64,000 bases of DNA from Collybiopsis luxurians FD-317 M1 (taxonomy: Eukaryota; Basidiomycota; Agaricomycetes; Agaricales; Omphalotaceae): contig KN834799.1 of the NCBI GenBank assembly GCA_000827265.1, forward strand, positions 246,475-310,474, given 5' to 3'. A program made the translations under genes and the position numbers. Numbering within the stretch: the first letter of the stretch is position 1; every line of letters begins with the position of its first letter. Below, piece by piece: positions 47,084 to 61,401 of this stretch. Below the pieces are notes generated by a model that made no database searches, was not told the origin of the DNA, and saw only the letters and a list, made by a program, of their open reading frames with translations.

Positions 47084-48860
47084 TGCTTAAAACTTTTTAG
47101 AGTGCTGCCCCTTGCGGCATAGCTTCTTTCAAGGGGACTTTCAATGGAGGGGAATCAATGGCAATGGATACGGACGGGGAGGTTTTTGGCTTGAATAACA
47201 CGAGGTGAAAACGTGTAAAACGCTTAGTCGAGAGTAAAACCTCTCTCCACCGTCGTTGAATTCGTCCGCTGTCCGCTTGCGGGAAGGCGGAAGCGTGTTG
47301 TACCTGAAGGGCGTTCCGTCATATCTTTCCTCATAACGGACGCGTGGACGCGTGTTTGCTACCTTTTCTGGCTCGTGACATTTCTGTTTTTTTTTTGGAG
47401 CACGCGTGCGCGTTGTTCGCTAGGTTTATTAGTGCCGCGCCCTCTTCTTTTCTGCCTTCTTCCATGATAAGAACGGAATCTGAATCAAAGCTTCTTGGGC
47501 GCTTTGATTGTCATGTTTCAAGATTTGAATGCATGCCATGGACATGCATGAGGATCGCAGCAGGAGTCGTCAAATCAATTGCGAGGCAACAGTTTTAAAC
47601 TCTCGACATGCGCTGGTTACGCAAGGCACTCCGTTCGAAAACAGGATAACCATTCTAGTATGCAATTCCAGCCGTAAGCTCTTACGAGGGAGTGCCGCGC
47701 ACTGGTTATCACTCGGGACACCGAAACACCCTTTTTTTCAACGTTTCCTCAGGCGTTTTCCGAGGACTTTGAATCGGAATCGGAATCGGAATCGGAATCT
47801 ATAATGAAGGGTGTTACGAAGTACGAGATCCTTTTTTTTTCTATCTTTTTGATTTATTTTTTTTTTCATTGTCGCGTAACGATAATTAAGGTTTTCGGTT
47901 CCAGATCAAGTTCAGCGGTTTAGAAAGAAATTCCGTGAGCGATTCCGTTAAGAAGATCATGCGGAGAAATCTCAAGAAGAAGAGCAAGATAAGGCATGCT
48001 AGACGGTATGTATGAACATGATCTAAGCGTATGTTCCTCTAGGCTCACGCTGCACTGTCAGTCAAGAATTTTTTTCATTTCCACCCTCTTTTGAACGTTT
48101 CTGGATGTCCTCGCTCTCTAATGAAAGCGAAAATGAAGGCAAAATCAAGATTATCCTCGCACGTCCCAGTGGTAGGGATATCTCTTGGCGAGCTCATATT
48201 ACCGAGGACAACGCCAGACGCGCGTGCATCAACAGGACTAATACGCGACTTTCCACGATCTTATCCAAGTTCTAGTCGCCTCCACCTCCATTAACGTGAT
48301 TTTCGTGTTGAACGGCATTCTTCGCTAGTTGGATCCACTTTAGATCCTCACGGCTAGTTGTGTTTTGGTTGACATTCTCGTTCGGAGGCTCACTGAGATA
48401 CGAGATAACTCGAAGTTTCCATTACTCACTGCGTCTTTCCGTATAGCGTGTTGATCCAGGGGAACGGCTACTCAGCCGACGAGGTCCACTCTCTTGACAC
48501 TGAACCCAGACAAGAGATCGTGAACTTGAGCCGTGAACGTGTTGATTGCAGTTCCTTGATGACTCTGAGCATTCTGGGGCTATAGAGTAGATCTCGTACG
48601 TCAATTCACATCACTAGTAGTACTGAGGGACTCCATATCCCACCAGTGGGAACTCGCTGGAGTGCTTCGTGATATACAGCGTATTCCTTTTTATTCCGAC
48701 TTTCATTTTCATTCTGGAACGACGCGTGCATCTCGCTGTGTGAGAGCGTCTATATGTCTATGTGGACCCACAGTGATCAACACTCTGTGATCAGTCAAAT
48801 TGGAACGTCGTTTTATAAATCCGATACCGCCCACAACACTTTATTTCGGTTCCTCTCGCC
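47084..48860. other. Divergent intergenic region
   Basis: About 1.8 kb between the divergent coiled-coil and FHA genes. It contains a GAATCG microsatellite (four units at 47771-47794) and poly-T tracts near 47390 and 47830. Open stretches at 47344-47804 and 48091-48294 are not supported. Confidence 0.5.
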
Positions 48861-49418
48861 ATGACCATCACCCTCACATTGACACCCACGCAGCATTCAC
48901 TTTCGTTCACCCCAAAGTCGATCAGCTTGAGGATCGGAGAGCCTATAGTTCTTGGACGTCAAGGGATTTTCGAAGATTCTTTCAAGGAGGAGTCGCCGAA
49001 TAACGGATACTTTTCGACCGGATTTGGTTGTTTGAATTCAGTGAGCCGAGAACACGCGTTAGTATGGGTGGACCATGAAGGAAAGGTACGTGATACTATT
49101 CTTTGATTTTCTTTGCCATAACCAGACGAAAATTACTTAGGTCTTTATACAAGACTTGAATTCGTCGAATGGAACTTACATTAATGGCGTACGATTGGCG
49201 TCTCAGCAACCCACGCCACTGAAGATGGACGATGTTTTGGTGCAAAACTTTCGCCGTTCCCCAATGAATCAACCGTACTCATATATTTTTAGCGTCTTGG
49301 AATATCTCTGCGTGTTGATCAGGTAGACGTTGAGATGACGCCCGTAATCGCTAGAGTGGCCTTTGGTCCACAGAGCAATGTGGGGCAAACTTCTCTGCCG
49401 AATGGACAGGCGGAGTAA
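48861..49418 (+). CDS. FHA-domain protein, short
   Basis: Three exons: 48861-49085, 49141-49239 and 49293-49418, giving 149 aa. The whole product is essentially one FHA domain: ISLRIGEPIVLGRQG, then SREHALVW, then VFIQDLNSSNGTYINGVRL. It contains the conserved Gly-Arg, Ser-Arg-Glu-His and Ser-Asn-Gly-Thr residues that bind phosphothreonine. The end (LGISLRVDQ..VIARVAF) recalls the domain end of SLMAP/Far9-type fungal FHA proteins, but those are much longer. The stop overlaps a perfect GTAAGT donor at 49415, so a longer spliced form is possible. About 180 bases separate it from the next gene. Confidence 0.65.
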
Positions 49419-49601
49419 GTCAGACGGTTCTCGGTTCGAGTCTATTAGGATACAGTAGCACGACTCTGTTATCAAGTGGATTGATAAGATATTGTTATGC
49501 GAAACCTCGCTTTGAGGCGTGGAAAGATCAACAATCCGCAGCAGTAAACGGGGTTCTCTCTTGATCACAACCTTCTTGAAGTTCCACCCACCCCCCGAAG
49601 A

Positions 49602-51496
49602 ATGCATGGGTGTCCTTATTCCTCTGCATCGTTATTTTATTTGCTCTCCGTTATACTTCTGCCTCCCCTGGTCCTAGCTGCGAATATCAATTTGGACGAT
49701 AACTCAACGGCGCCCTACATCTTTAATGAACTTTATTCACTTCTCATCCACTGGCCGAACACTTTCCATCCAAACGGACATACGATCGTTCCTGGGGAGT
49801 TAGAACCGTACACACTACTATATCATGCTCGAAAAGACCCGCAGGTCCCTCCACCGTCTCCAGAATGGCTGGCCTTCGATCCAGAAATGAGCTATGCCGT
49901 CATGGCTTCGAAAATCCCTGGGCCGACATATTTGTATACGTACAGAACAGTAAAGTCCGCAAAGGTGCTCTATTTTAACGGGATGTCCGCTGCTTGGGGT
50001 GATGGATGGCTCGATACTCAGTACAGTGTGATTACCGGTAAAGGCAAGACGAACGGTAGTCGGGAAAGAGAGGTTAGCTTGTGGGACGACTATGGACGCG
50101 CGAGAGCGCTGTGTGAATGGGGTAGGCCCAGGGGCTTCGATGGGATTGTTCGAATGAACGCAGGATTGTATGCCACTTTTCCTGACCTCGTCACGACAGA
50201 TCTTCCAAATGACCAAATACCCTTTACCCTTTACAGTGAAATAATCTGGTGTGATTTCCAGTCTCCGTTACTGAGTCTCATTAGCAGCTTGAATATCACG
50301 CCTCCCGGCACTCCGGAAGCAGGGCATTCATTTCCCTTCCCACCAGATGACAAATTTCTGGTCCAAACAGAAGGTTTAGACGAGGAGCTTCCGTCTCGAC
50401 CTCCCAGATGGCCGGGCCGAAGGCCCGGAGGACCGGGAAGAAGTCCTGGTGGGGATGGAGGTGGACCATGGGGATTTGAAATGGCACCTCTTGCTCGTAG
50501 TGGAAACATGGAATGGATGCGAGCCGCTGTTCGCCATCATTCTATTATTCAACCACATTTATCCTTGTCCTACAGTGGTCTCGTCACCTTTTACCACCCT
50601 CGGTACCAGAGTCTAGTTCCCAGCCGAGTAGGCAAACGCATGCAAGAACATTTTCCATGGGAGCACGCTTCGGATGAGGATGTCGATACCTTTTTGAGCG
50701 AATTGGACTTGGCTGTGTCTGGCGTGAATGGACCTGGGACAGGTTTCAACTGGCAGTCGGCGGCACTGGATGTCGTCGCATTCTGGGCTAGCCGTATTTC
50801 TCAGCTGGATAAACTGCTAGGCAGTGTCAATGGTACCTCGAATCTGACTTTGGTTATCAAAACTGTCCAACAGCTATCATATTCCCCTCTGGATCCGTTC
50901 ATCGCTTACGGCGAAGCACTCAACGCTTCCGGGCACGAAATTTTCTTTGATGTCCACTCTTCACCCTCTATCATTCCCGATGAATCGGTTTCTAATACCA
51001 CCGCACTTCAACGTTGTATCTCATCCGCGACCGCATTTTTAGCCTTCCCAGAGTTGCGAGCGCTCATGACACCCCAGGAACATGTTCTAAAGAAAAGTTA
51101 TGAAACGGTTCTTGAGCGGCTTTGTACGGATTTTGGAAAGCTCTTTGCTGAAAGTACAGATATGCTCAGTTCTTCAGTCCCTGAAGCGCTAATGATATCT
51201 ACCTGGCATAAAAGAGTCAAATCACTGATGACCTGGCTCGAGTGGTCGGCGTGGCTGAGGTGTGACGAGATATGCGACCGAGATGTATGTTCAATTTCTT
51301 TTTTTTTTTGTTGTTTTCTTTGATTAAACCTCACGCTGATCTTTTTTCTCTTTTTCTTCAGAGTGTCTGTTCGATGCCATTATGGCCAATTGCTTGGGTT
51401 GGCGGTCCGTTTGGCCGACCAGGAAAGAGTATTGATGCCGATATGTTGAGGCCTACATGTAGACGACTGAACGTAGACGGTTTAGAAGCTCGCTAG
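49602..51496 (+). CDS. Secreted glycoprotein, conserved in Agaricomycetes
   Basis: Two exons, 49602-51284 and 51362-51496, in phase 0, giving 605 aa. A signal peptide (LFYLLSVILLPPLVLA) is followed by HPNGHTIVPGELEPYTLLYH, FDPEMSYAVMASKIPGPTY, VKSAKVLYFNGMSAAWGDG and LYSEIIWCDFQSPLL. A Pro/Gly/Arg-rich low-complexity linker follows at residues 265-290, and a Cys-containing C-terminus (EWSAWLRCDEICDRD, SVCSMPLWPIAWVGG). Several N-glycosylation sites (NGTSNLT, NTT) are present. This order is one I recall from many uncharacterised mushroom proteins. No catalytic motif is evident. It is extracellular or wall-associated, as there is no C-terminal membrane helix. Confidence 0.8.
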
Positions 51497-51731
51497 TCAA
51501 AATTCACAGGAATGAATAGATCTTGGCACGGATGAGCAAAGGTTTGGTCGCAGTCGTGGCTTCAGTTAAGCCGAATTTGGGGCAGACCGTCACTACCATA
51601 CATGAAACCAGTACCCAGGCTTTGAGCAAAGTCAACCGGTCACTATTCAATGTGGAGAATTTTTCCAGGAACAGAACTTTTCGATTGCTTCGATAATTAT
51701 TCTTATGTACCGGCAAGTCCATTTAATCGCC

Positions 51732-51857
51732 CTAATACTGCGCAACAGGAAAGCCAATGTGCCCCTCCTTCAATTCATCATTGCTTGCGTAGTATCTGCC
51801 CTGAATGTCTTGAGACTTGAAGTCAGGTCGCATCTCCAACGGATTATAAGGTGACTC
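51732..51857 (-). pseudogene. Old yellow enzyme C-terminal relic
   Basis: Reads PLEMRPDFKSQDIQGRYYAS, then NDELKEGHIGFPVAQY and stop. It matches the last exon of the enzyme at 56252-57935 (LDINTLQGKYYASEEELKKG ... AAQY). Nothing upstream in the enzyme order is recognisable, so this is the tail of a decayed tandem copy. Confidence 0.7.
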
Positions 51858-53720
51858 AGGGCTGAGCAGAAAAATGACATTTTATTCTTGATGTCATTTC
51901 TCTCGCTAGTGAGGGTCTTGTATGATCATATATTCCGGCTTCATTAAATATACTCGTTTTAACTTATTTCGGCTCAATTTGTAAGTTGTCTACTAGAGAG
52001 TTGCCTTTTCTTAAAGAACGGGCGGTCTTTTGGTATTTTTATATTTCATTGCTGTGAGAATGTTGCCTCATTTCAAATCTCGTAACAAATATTCTTATTG
52101 TATTGGGAGACATTTGAGAGACATTAGGGAGTATGAATTGTTGTGATCCGACACTTTGACCGCAACCAGCAACTCCAGTTTGAAGCTTAGTAATATCTAT
52201 TGGTGGAATCAGGCAATTACTGCGGTATTAGTGATACACCCAACATCGTAGAGCCTGTACTTACCTTGTAGATAGTTTTAGAATACCTACCATAGAGTGA
52301 GTATAAACGGCCTACTACAGCCTAACCGCGCAGAGGCACCATTATGCATCTAACTTACAAGATAAGGACAGTGGTGTAAACTGTTCTGGAAAACACTGGA
52401 GATTTAAGAGGGGGTAACTCTTATAAAGCGTTCAATTCTATGGAATTTACACAAAATTTACACACTGTAAATTAATTACCATACGGTTTACTAGCACCCC
52501 GTATAAAATATTAAAATAAATCGAGAGTACAAAATCTGAGCCCTGAGAGACACTTGTAATTTCATTGACCAACAACATGATCTTGATTTTGATAAGCTCC
52601 GGATAAAAAAATCCGAGACTCCGCAGAAATGTTGATCATTATAATGGATACCATTGTTGATAGTAATGCGCAGAAAGGGCGGTGAATCGGGATTCTGAAT
52701 TTGAAGCTCGGGTACTACCCATAGTGCCTACTTTCTACACACCTGTTCAAGTACAAATTTGATTTAGACATTGTTTTATAGAAACATAAACCTGGAGCCT
52801 TAGACTGCCCTATCTGCAAATTATCATCTCTACTGAGCCATAGGTGAAACAAGGAGAGAGATCAAGAACCAGCTGTCAAAAGCACGACGCCAAGAGGATC
52901 TGATATACATGGATCATTTCAATGTAATGATTACTAACTAAAATTGTATAAGTTGCAAGAGTATTGCCCCAATTCAAACTTGCCTGTCTTAATATAGGGC
53001 AAACCCCACCCATAAATGATGTGATTTCATGAGCGTGGAAGGCTTCCATAGGCGCATCTGAGCAGCTCAGATTTTCTCACGTCAGTTTTTAACTGGAGCG
53101 CTCAGCGTAAGCTGTAGATTCTTAGCATTCAACCTGTCAGCACAGAATGCAATCGATCTGCAAGATGGAAGTGCCTGGTTGCATTTATAGTCCACTTAAG
53201 TCCATTGTTGAGATAATTTTGCAGTTACCACAAAATGAAGCGTGGACACTACGGACACAGCTTCTTTGACGGGTCAATCATGAATTAATAAGAAAACATT
53301 ACCGAATTCATATAGTCTCGAAAGGGGACCCAAATATCACCCATATCGCTACCTTAATGTCCAGTTTCAACACCCCCCCAGCCACTATTCCACCACAAGT
53401 TTTGCAGCTTCCAAATCTGAACACAACCTTAGGTGCATTGGAAATTGGATTGGTGATTTCAACATTGTAATTCATTTTCTGCAGCATTAAGAGATCCGAG
53501 GCTGACGTTTGCATAGACTACTTGGGATAGCGCTGGCTCAGGGATATACTTTCTTCTCCCGCTCATCTCAGGAACTCAAACAAGAAAGTCGCTGGGTAAT
53601 TTCGGTGGTATGAGCCTTTTGTCTTTTTTAACAGTCTTGATTGCGTCACCGCTAACTACGGCTTTCAGGTTGTCACTCTTCTGTGTGTCCGTTGTATTTC
53701 TTTTTTCTATAACTTCTTAG
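51858..53720. other. AT-rich region, no gene assigned
   Basis: About 1.9 kb with no convincing coding structure. A minus-strand frame at 53308-53514 is not recognised. The missing first exon of the DUF6534 gene may lie near 53500-53700. Confidence 0.4.
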
Positions 53721-55028
53721 CATAGAGTCACTCTTGACAGAGTACTTGATGTACTTCATTTTGCACTTTCCACTCACGCGGTCTACTTTTACACGGTCAC
53801 AAATGCCACGAATATGGCAGTCCTAGGGGAAAATGAGTGGTACGTTGCCCTTGGACTTCAATGTATTAATCAGAAGCTAATTCGGATATATAGGAGCCTC
53901 CCTTTACAAGTAACAATTGCTGTAAGAAATCAGAATGTACTTTTCAGAGCACCGCTCATCTTCACTTTTATAGAGCTTCATGGTAGTAATTTCTCAATGG
54001 TTTGTGTTCATAGCTTTTATGTGTAGCGATTAATTTACTGAACCAAGCTGCCGATTCCCACAGCTTTTTTGCCAACCGACTATACCGTAGTGCGTATATT
54101 GGCCCATCTTTAGTCAACTGAATAATGGGATTTCAAATGCAGTTGGCCGGAAGCGCATTTTAATACCGGTTACGATTGTGAGACTTAAATAATAATCATG
54201 CTCCGGACCACACTTCTAATAGTAATATTCCGAGCAGGTTTTGCTAGCATTCTCGCAATTTGGTATGGTAGTCTCAATTCTGCCCCCGCATGAATGCAAT
54301 TCCTAAAGATCAGTTAATGCATTCCAGCTTTTGCCATATGTGAGTTTGTCTAATTTTCTTGCTCTTTTTTGAGCCATCAGCGGTTTGAGCATCTTCTATC
54401 TAGTGGTAAATGTAAAGCTGTAAGTGAATTTCATGAATGCACACCACTATTGTTCTGCTTAACGAGTTTATACAGTTCCAAAATTAGGCTCTTTTCGGAC
54501 CTTTATCAAGTCATTGTAAGTTCATACAGATTCAAAGACGCGTCTTGCTAAGTTTCTAGTGGGCCTTGATATCTCTGCTATCATGCGTTGCTGCTGGAGA
54601 CATTCTGCTTACTGTTTCGCTTTGTTACTACCTTCATTTAAATCGGACGGGAATACAAAGGTCAGCCAAATATATCCGCTATTTACATTTTGAATTTTGC
54701 TTCTGATTTACTTCCATAACAGCACAGAAAGATTGATTGACAAGTTGATTCTTTGGACTGTCAGTACCGGCCTTATCACATTGTTAGTGTTCTTCAATCC
54801 TTGACCTTTCCTTCCATTGACACTCTGTAGGGTCTTAGCCATGGCAAATCTTATCTGTATGGTATCTATGCAGAACAACCTAGTTTATGTAGGAGTGTTT
54901 TTTGTGGAAAGCAGGTGTAAGTGTCTCTCAACTACGCTATTAAGTGTTGATCTTTAAACGCTCTTCATTTACATCAAGTGTACTCAAACTCAATACTGGC
55001 CACGTATAGTTCCCTGTCTTCTTTTTAG
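53721..55028 (+). CDS. DUF6534-type seven-helix membrane protein (first exon unresolved)
   Basis: Twelve exons join in phase, many tiny: 53721-53839, 53894-53921, 53974-53999, 54064-54089, 54143-54177, 54238-54262, 54374-54419, 54476-54515, 54560-54660, 54723-54782, 54831-54916 and 54979-55028. The spliced 213 residues read as the family expects: LDVLHFALSTHAVYFYTVTN, WSLPLQVTIASFMVVISQ, FFANRLYR, IPVTIVLLAFSQ, WALISLLSCVAAGDILLTVS, LCYYLHLNRTG, ERLIDKLILWTVSTGLIT, LVYVGVFFVESRLYSNSILA. About six helices are covered; the first helix and the start are not found. This is a receptor-like membrane family widespread and multi-copy in Agaricomycetes, without known ligand. Confidence 0.72.
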
Positions 55029-56251
55029 CTTTGAATCAGAACTAAATAAGTCTCGCTAGCCTCAATGCCAGAACGTCATTATCGCAGAGTCAGGTTATTG
55101 CCAGCTCCAGTATGGATTCCATCCAATACAAGCCCTTTTCAAATGTGAGAGCGTTTTCATTATTTATCTTCTTTACTTACCTACAGGTGGAGCTCAGACC
55201 CTATCCATGGCATCAAACAATGTTGACAATGAGCATTACGCCTAAAGGCCAAACGATAAGATCCTAAGCAGGAGATATCCTTGTCTTCGAGCGGTTATGC
55301 CGTTATCTATCTAAGCACTGTCAACCGGAATTGTAATTATTTTTATGGGGAAATTTGGCCAATACCTACCGTCCCTTCCTCTATCCTCATCATCCTGATC
55401 TCATTTTTGACCATCAGGAGGATAGATGTATCTCAGCCCACATGCTCATCCGAGACCAAGTAAATAATTGATTTGAATCTCGCTAGAGTACCCTGGCCGT
55501 AATTGTTGAGGCTATTCCCACCTGATTTTTAAGCCGATTCAAGAGCCACCTGCCTTACGTCCTGTTTTCTGTTATGCTAAATTCACACCCCGCAGGAGCA
55601 TTTGCAAGTTCTTAATATCAGTGGCATGTGCAAGGAGATTGTTATCGACGACCGATGACACCACTTGATCCTTAGATACACCCCTTTGCGTATCCTTAAA
55701 TTTCACAGTCCCACCATGACAAATATCTAGTTGTGAACAATGCCCCATGTCCTGACTTCGAGAACTTCTGAGACCGGGAGTCTCATGTAATGCGCCGTAA
55801 AATACATTATAAGCAAAACATAAATGGTTCAACCTAAGGTAGGATTAAATATTGGTAAGCTCATAGCCCAGTAAACTGCCATAATTCTGGTACTGTTGCA
55901 CCAGAAAGTTTCTGCCCCTGGTGTCTCCTGTAACGTGGCTAGTTGAAATTCAGAATACAATTTTGCCGTTATTGCTTAAAATATAAGAACATGCGCGTCT
56001 AGAGCTAGAGCATGCCTCTTTCATCTCTTTCTGAATCCAACTTATGAAAGATTTTTTGAGAGTATATGTTTGTCGAGGCTTCGGGTGTTTGCCTATCCAA
56101 CACATGATCCATTGCCATGATTGTACATAGCTGATATACGCTATTGTATTGTAATCGAAAATATTCTACTGAAATTTGTATGTAAGTATCTTGGTAGGAA
56201 AGATACCTCTGTGCCGAAGTTTCTTGCCCATACTCTAGCTGGTTTAAAATT
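55029..56251. other. Spacer, no gene assigned
   Basis: A minus-strand frame at 55572-55832 is open for 86 codons but is not recognised and has no splice partners that I can see. Confidence 0.4.
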
Positions 56252-57935
<1,684 letters not shown>

Positions 57936-59951
57936 GATGTCAACGAGTAGTAGATCTATGAGGGATTTTAGTGAAGTGGATACGGCGAGAGTGAGGACGT
58001 TCGGCTTTTTATTCGAATACCAAGCCTATGCTTCATAATCGAAACGCTTACGGCTTCCAGTACCTGTTCTCAAGCTATGGCGATTTATAATAACCAGAGT
58101 AATAAGCAGCCAGTAGTATGCATTTAAGGTTGATGGCCGATTGCTATGTAGGAAGTGGAAATGGACACTTGCGATTATAATCTCCATCCTGAGTCATCCT
58201 CTTATCAATCCAGGTGCTTATGGTGCTGACCAACGTAGGGAAGGAACTCGAAACTCTGAGCTTGAAGATGTTAGTTTTGGTCTTCAGGCACTAATCGAGT
58301 ATTGGTAAGATTTGCCACCGACTTGGAAAACACTTGGTCATTTCGTTCAACGAAAGCCGTCTGCAGCAATGATGCCATGCTACGAAAGGGTGTTTGGCTT
58401 TGTATGGCAGAAGCACTAGCGCTCGTAGACAAAATCAGCTCACGGTCGTACTAATACTCAGGTCTTTCACGTTCCATACCGTACACGCCGTACACGGTAC
58501 ACCGCTGGCATCGGACGGCTAAGCCTAACTCGGCCTGACGTAGCTGTTATAAACCGGTATCGGATTTGCAAGTCCGAAATCTTGCTTGGTCAATTCACTT
58601 TGTTATTACTCTAAAATGACCATTTAACACTTGATAATATATTCATCTACATAAGAGATACTTGGGTGTAGCGAAATGAGATAGTATCCGTGGCCTGAAG
58701 TCCTTTAACGGTTCCAATTCCACTGGCTCAACCGCTTGACCATTGCTGACGCGACTTCGGCTTCAAGCCAGAGTCAAAGCCGAGCGGTCGGAGTATTGGG
58801 CATCCCGGGCCGTTCCGTACGATACTGAGCCCGGTCCGATAATTCCCAGTCCTCTAAGAGACGGCTGTGGGAATTATTCGGGTGCCCGTTTAGACGCCCT
58901 CACCGATCTCTTCACCGACTCCCATCGCCGCACTGAGCAGCTCGCGTATACCGCGTCTATAATCGTCCCCCACCCGCCCACACCTATTCTCAGCGCTCGG
59001 CTCATTACCGTTCCGAGTTCGTTTCAGGCTTGGTAAATCGAGTCGCGCGGAGCCAAGCTCCAGCTAATACCCTCGGAAACTGGGATTAGATACAATCCTT
59101 CTTTCATCTTGTCACATTTTTCCCATAGCTGTATCGGCCTATCTTATCTAAGGTACCAATGCATGTGTATAACATGTGTACGAGCATGGGTTGACTTCGC
59201 TCGTCGACCAATGGCAGATATTTATCGTGTTTACTTTAGAATATTAATTTCCAAATCAACGTAAATAGTCCTTTCCGATATTACTGGAATTGCGTCAACC
59301 AAGGTATCAAACAGCGAGAAAATGGACGTTGTAAGGAAAACGTGGAAAGCGGACCTTTGTAGGGTTATTTACAGGAGACAACATGGGAGTTTCGAGGATG
59401 ATCAGGCTTGCTAGTTGCTACTGCTAGAAGGTGCAGAAGCAAGTTGCCGTGTCTTTCTTGCCAGATGTTATACTACGCATTATCTTCGTGTTCATCACTT
59501 GAATCCCATGTAAGTTACATACTTTCTATGGGCGGCATCAAGGTTTTGACTTCTGATTGGATGTATGTTCATATCATTGTCCGGATATGAACGTTTGAAC
59601 TCTCACTTGCACTCGTCTCCTCCTTAATATTGATAGCTCAGCAGTAGTTTTTCATATACAGGCTTCAAGCTTCCATGCGTCCGTTGGTGAGTCCACGCCT
59701 TTCTTGCATGGATCACGAATCAACTCCATGCTTTCACGCAGCGCGACAATGATAGCGTTAATTTTTCAAAAACGAAGAGGATTCCTTCTCCGATTGGTAC
59801 AGCGTGCGCATCTTTCAAAGACTTTTAAGAGATCGAGTGAAAATAGCAGTTTATCTTCATAATCTGTTTCTGTCGTTTCTTCCTTCCTTACACTACTTAA
59901 CCTTTTTCTATCACTCTTTTACTTTTATCACTCTTTTTCGACGCCACGGCT
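57936..59951. other. Spacer with a GC-rich patch
   Basis: About 2 kb between OYE and A5. The part 58450-59090 is GC-rich, with imperfect palindromes (GTACACGCCGTACACGGTAC, and GATAATTCCC facing GGGAATTATTC). It may be a small transposon remnant. The last 100 bases before A5 are pyrimidine-rich, as in fungal core promoters. Confidence 0.4.
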
Positions 59952-61209
59952 ATGGCATCCTTCGAATTTAGGCCAACCTCGGCTGCCTTAAGAACTTTTA
60001 AGGCAACAGCAAAACGTTCGGATGACCCTCTGCGGGAATTTGCCGACTATATACTCAAAATTCAGCAGAGTTACGATGTAAGTAAGATAAGACTTCTCGA
60101 AAAATAAGTACACTCATTCAATCTTACAGGAAAGCTTGCCTGATGATATTAAACATCTGATTGCGGTTGTATATGAGTTCGGGCTCGCCAAGATTGAAGG
60201 TGGGGAAAAGACAGACCCGAGGTCAGCAGCAATATCTACAAAATCGAACAATGTAAATAAACCACGTCTTTTAGAGAGCTCGATAGACTCGTGGAGACAG
60301 CAGCCATCGTCGCATCGACAAACGTTACATCAAGTTTGCAATGTCAACGATTGTATTTTGAAAATGAGCTAGCAAAGGTAGTGGAGGCTGTGAGTGCTCC
60401 AAGTCCTCTCGTTAAGGTCTGTCAGATTTGATCTGATATCCCTTTTCTCTTCAGCAACCCCCACCACTAACGGACATTTCCGCTACTCCCATTGAGCGCT
60501 CTCCTTCAATTATATACCAAAGTTGTAATTGGTATCATGCCGGAGGGGAAGTATATGTGACAACGAACAATGATAACTCTGTGAACTCCCATTATCACAC
60601 AGTCAACGATAACTCTCAAAACTCTAATATCACGATCAATAATTACGAGTCCACTCCTTCGCCGCCTTTTCACCCGGAATCCCCTCCAACAGTGTCTTCA
60701 GAGTTGGATGGAGCTGCATCCAAACAATCAGTCATGCCAAAAGTGGACGCCTTGATGCCCCCTTCTGCACCAGTTCGCCTTCATTCCAATGACATTCCCT
60801 CGAAAACCCAGATAGACGACCATCAAAGTGGGGATCATTCTGTCTCTCCATCATCACATAACTCTGGGATGTCTCGGAAAGGCTCGCTGGACGCGCCTGG
60901 CACCGGCCCTGAACGAATTAAAGGGTATTCTAAATTCTGGCATGGTCCGCTTAAATATATTCATTATCATAATCTACCGTCACTACTGCATCGGTCTCTC
61001 AAAAAAATGCTGGTATGTATTTTGAACTTCAAAGTATGCATTTTTGACAAACATCTTTTCCTGTTTAGCTCAGTTTAGCGCTAATTTATGATGGGTCTAG
61101 TCCCAACTACCATTTGCTAGGTATAACCGAGAATGGTTGGAATTTCCGTCGTCCAAATGTATATAATGTCGAGGATCAGTTATGGGAACATGCTAGGCTG
61201 GAAAGTTGA
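59952..61209 (+). CDS. Family A protein A5, long form
   Basis: Five exons: 59952-60077, 60130-60221, 60275-60389, 60455-61012 and 61069-61209, giving 343 aa, all in phase. The N-terminal domain is closest to A1 (FEFRPTSAALRTFKATAKRS, FADYILKIQQSYD, IAVVYEFGLAKIEGGEKTD). Exon 4 holds QSCNWYHAGGEVYVTTNNDN and an Asn-rich run (NDNSQNSNITINNY), then a Pro/Ser-rich region. Exon 5 (LSLALIYDGSSPNYHLLGI, ..DQLWEHARLES) extends the protein by 47 residues beyond the first in-frame stop in the unspliced message. A5 has no family F partner next to it. There is no signal peptide; it is likely intracellular. Function is unknown. Confidence 0.75.
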
Positions 61210-61401
61210 GGATATCAAGTTTCCATACAGGTTGATATGGACTCGTAATTTATACTGATTTTAAGAACGTCGCATGCCGTCCCTACTGTTTAGTGCCATA
61301 ACATTATGAATTTATTCCTAATATACTGTACCTAGATACATAGCTGCAGGTTCATCTATTCATTGGTGTACTCACAGAGGGGAAAGGTTGCCAGAACGAT
61401 T

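Noticed and set aside
49425..49450. tRNA-like box B (GGTTCGAGTCT)
   Set aside because: No box A at the right distance and no cloverleaf can be drawn; it lies at an exon end.
50231..50558. Minus-strand frames opposite the secreted glycoprotein
   Set aside because: Antisense shadows in the Pro/Gly-rich linker.
58743..59036. 97-codon open frame in the GC-rich patch
   Set aside because: GC-rich DNA opens frames by chance. Low-complexity palindromes surround it and no family is recognised.
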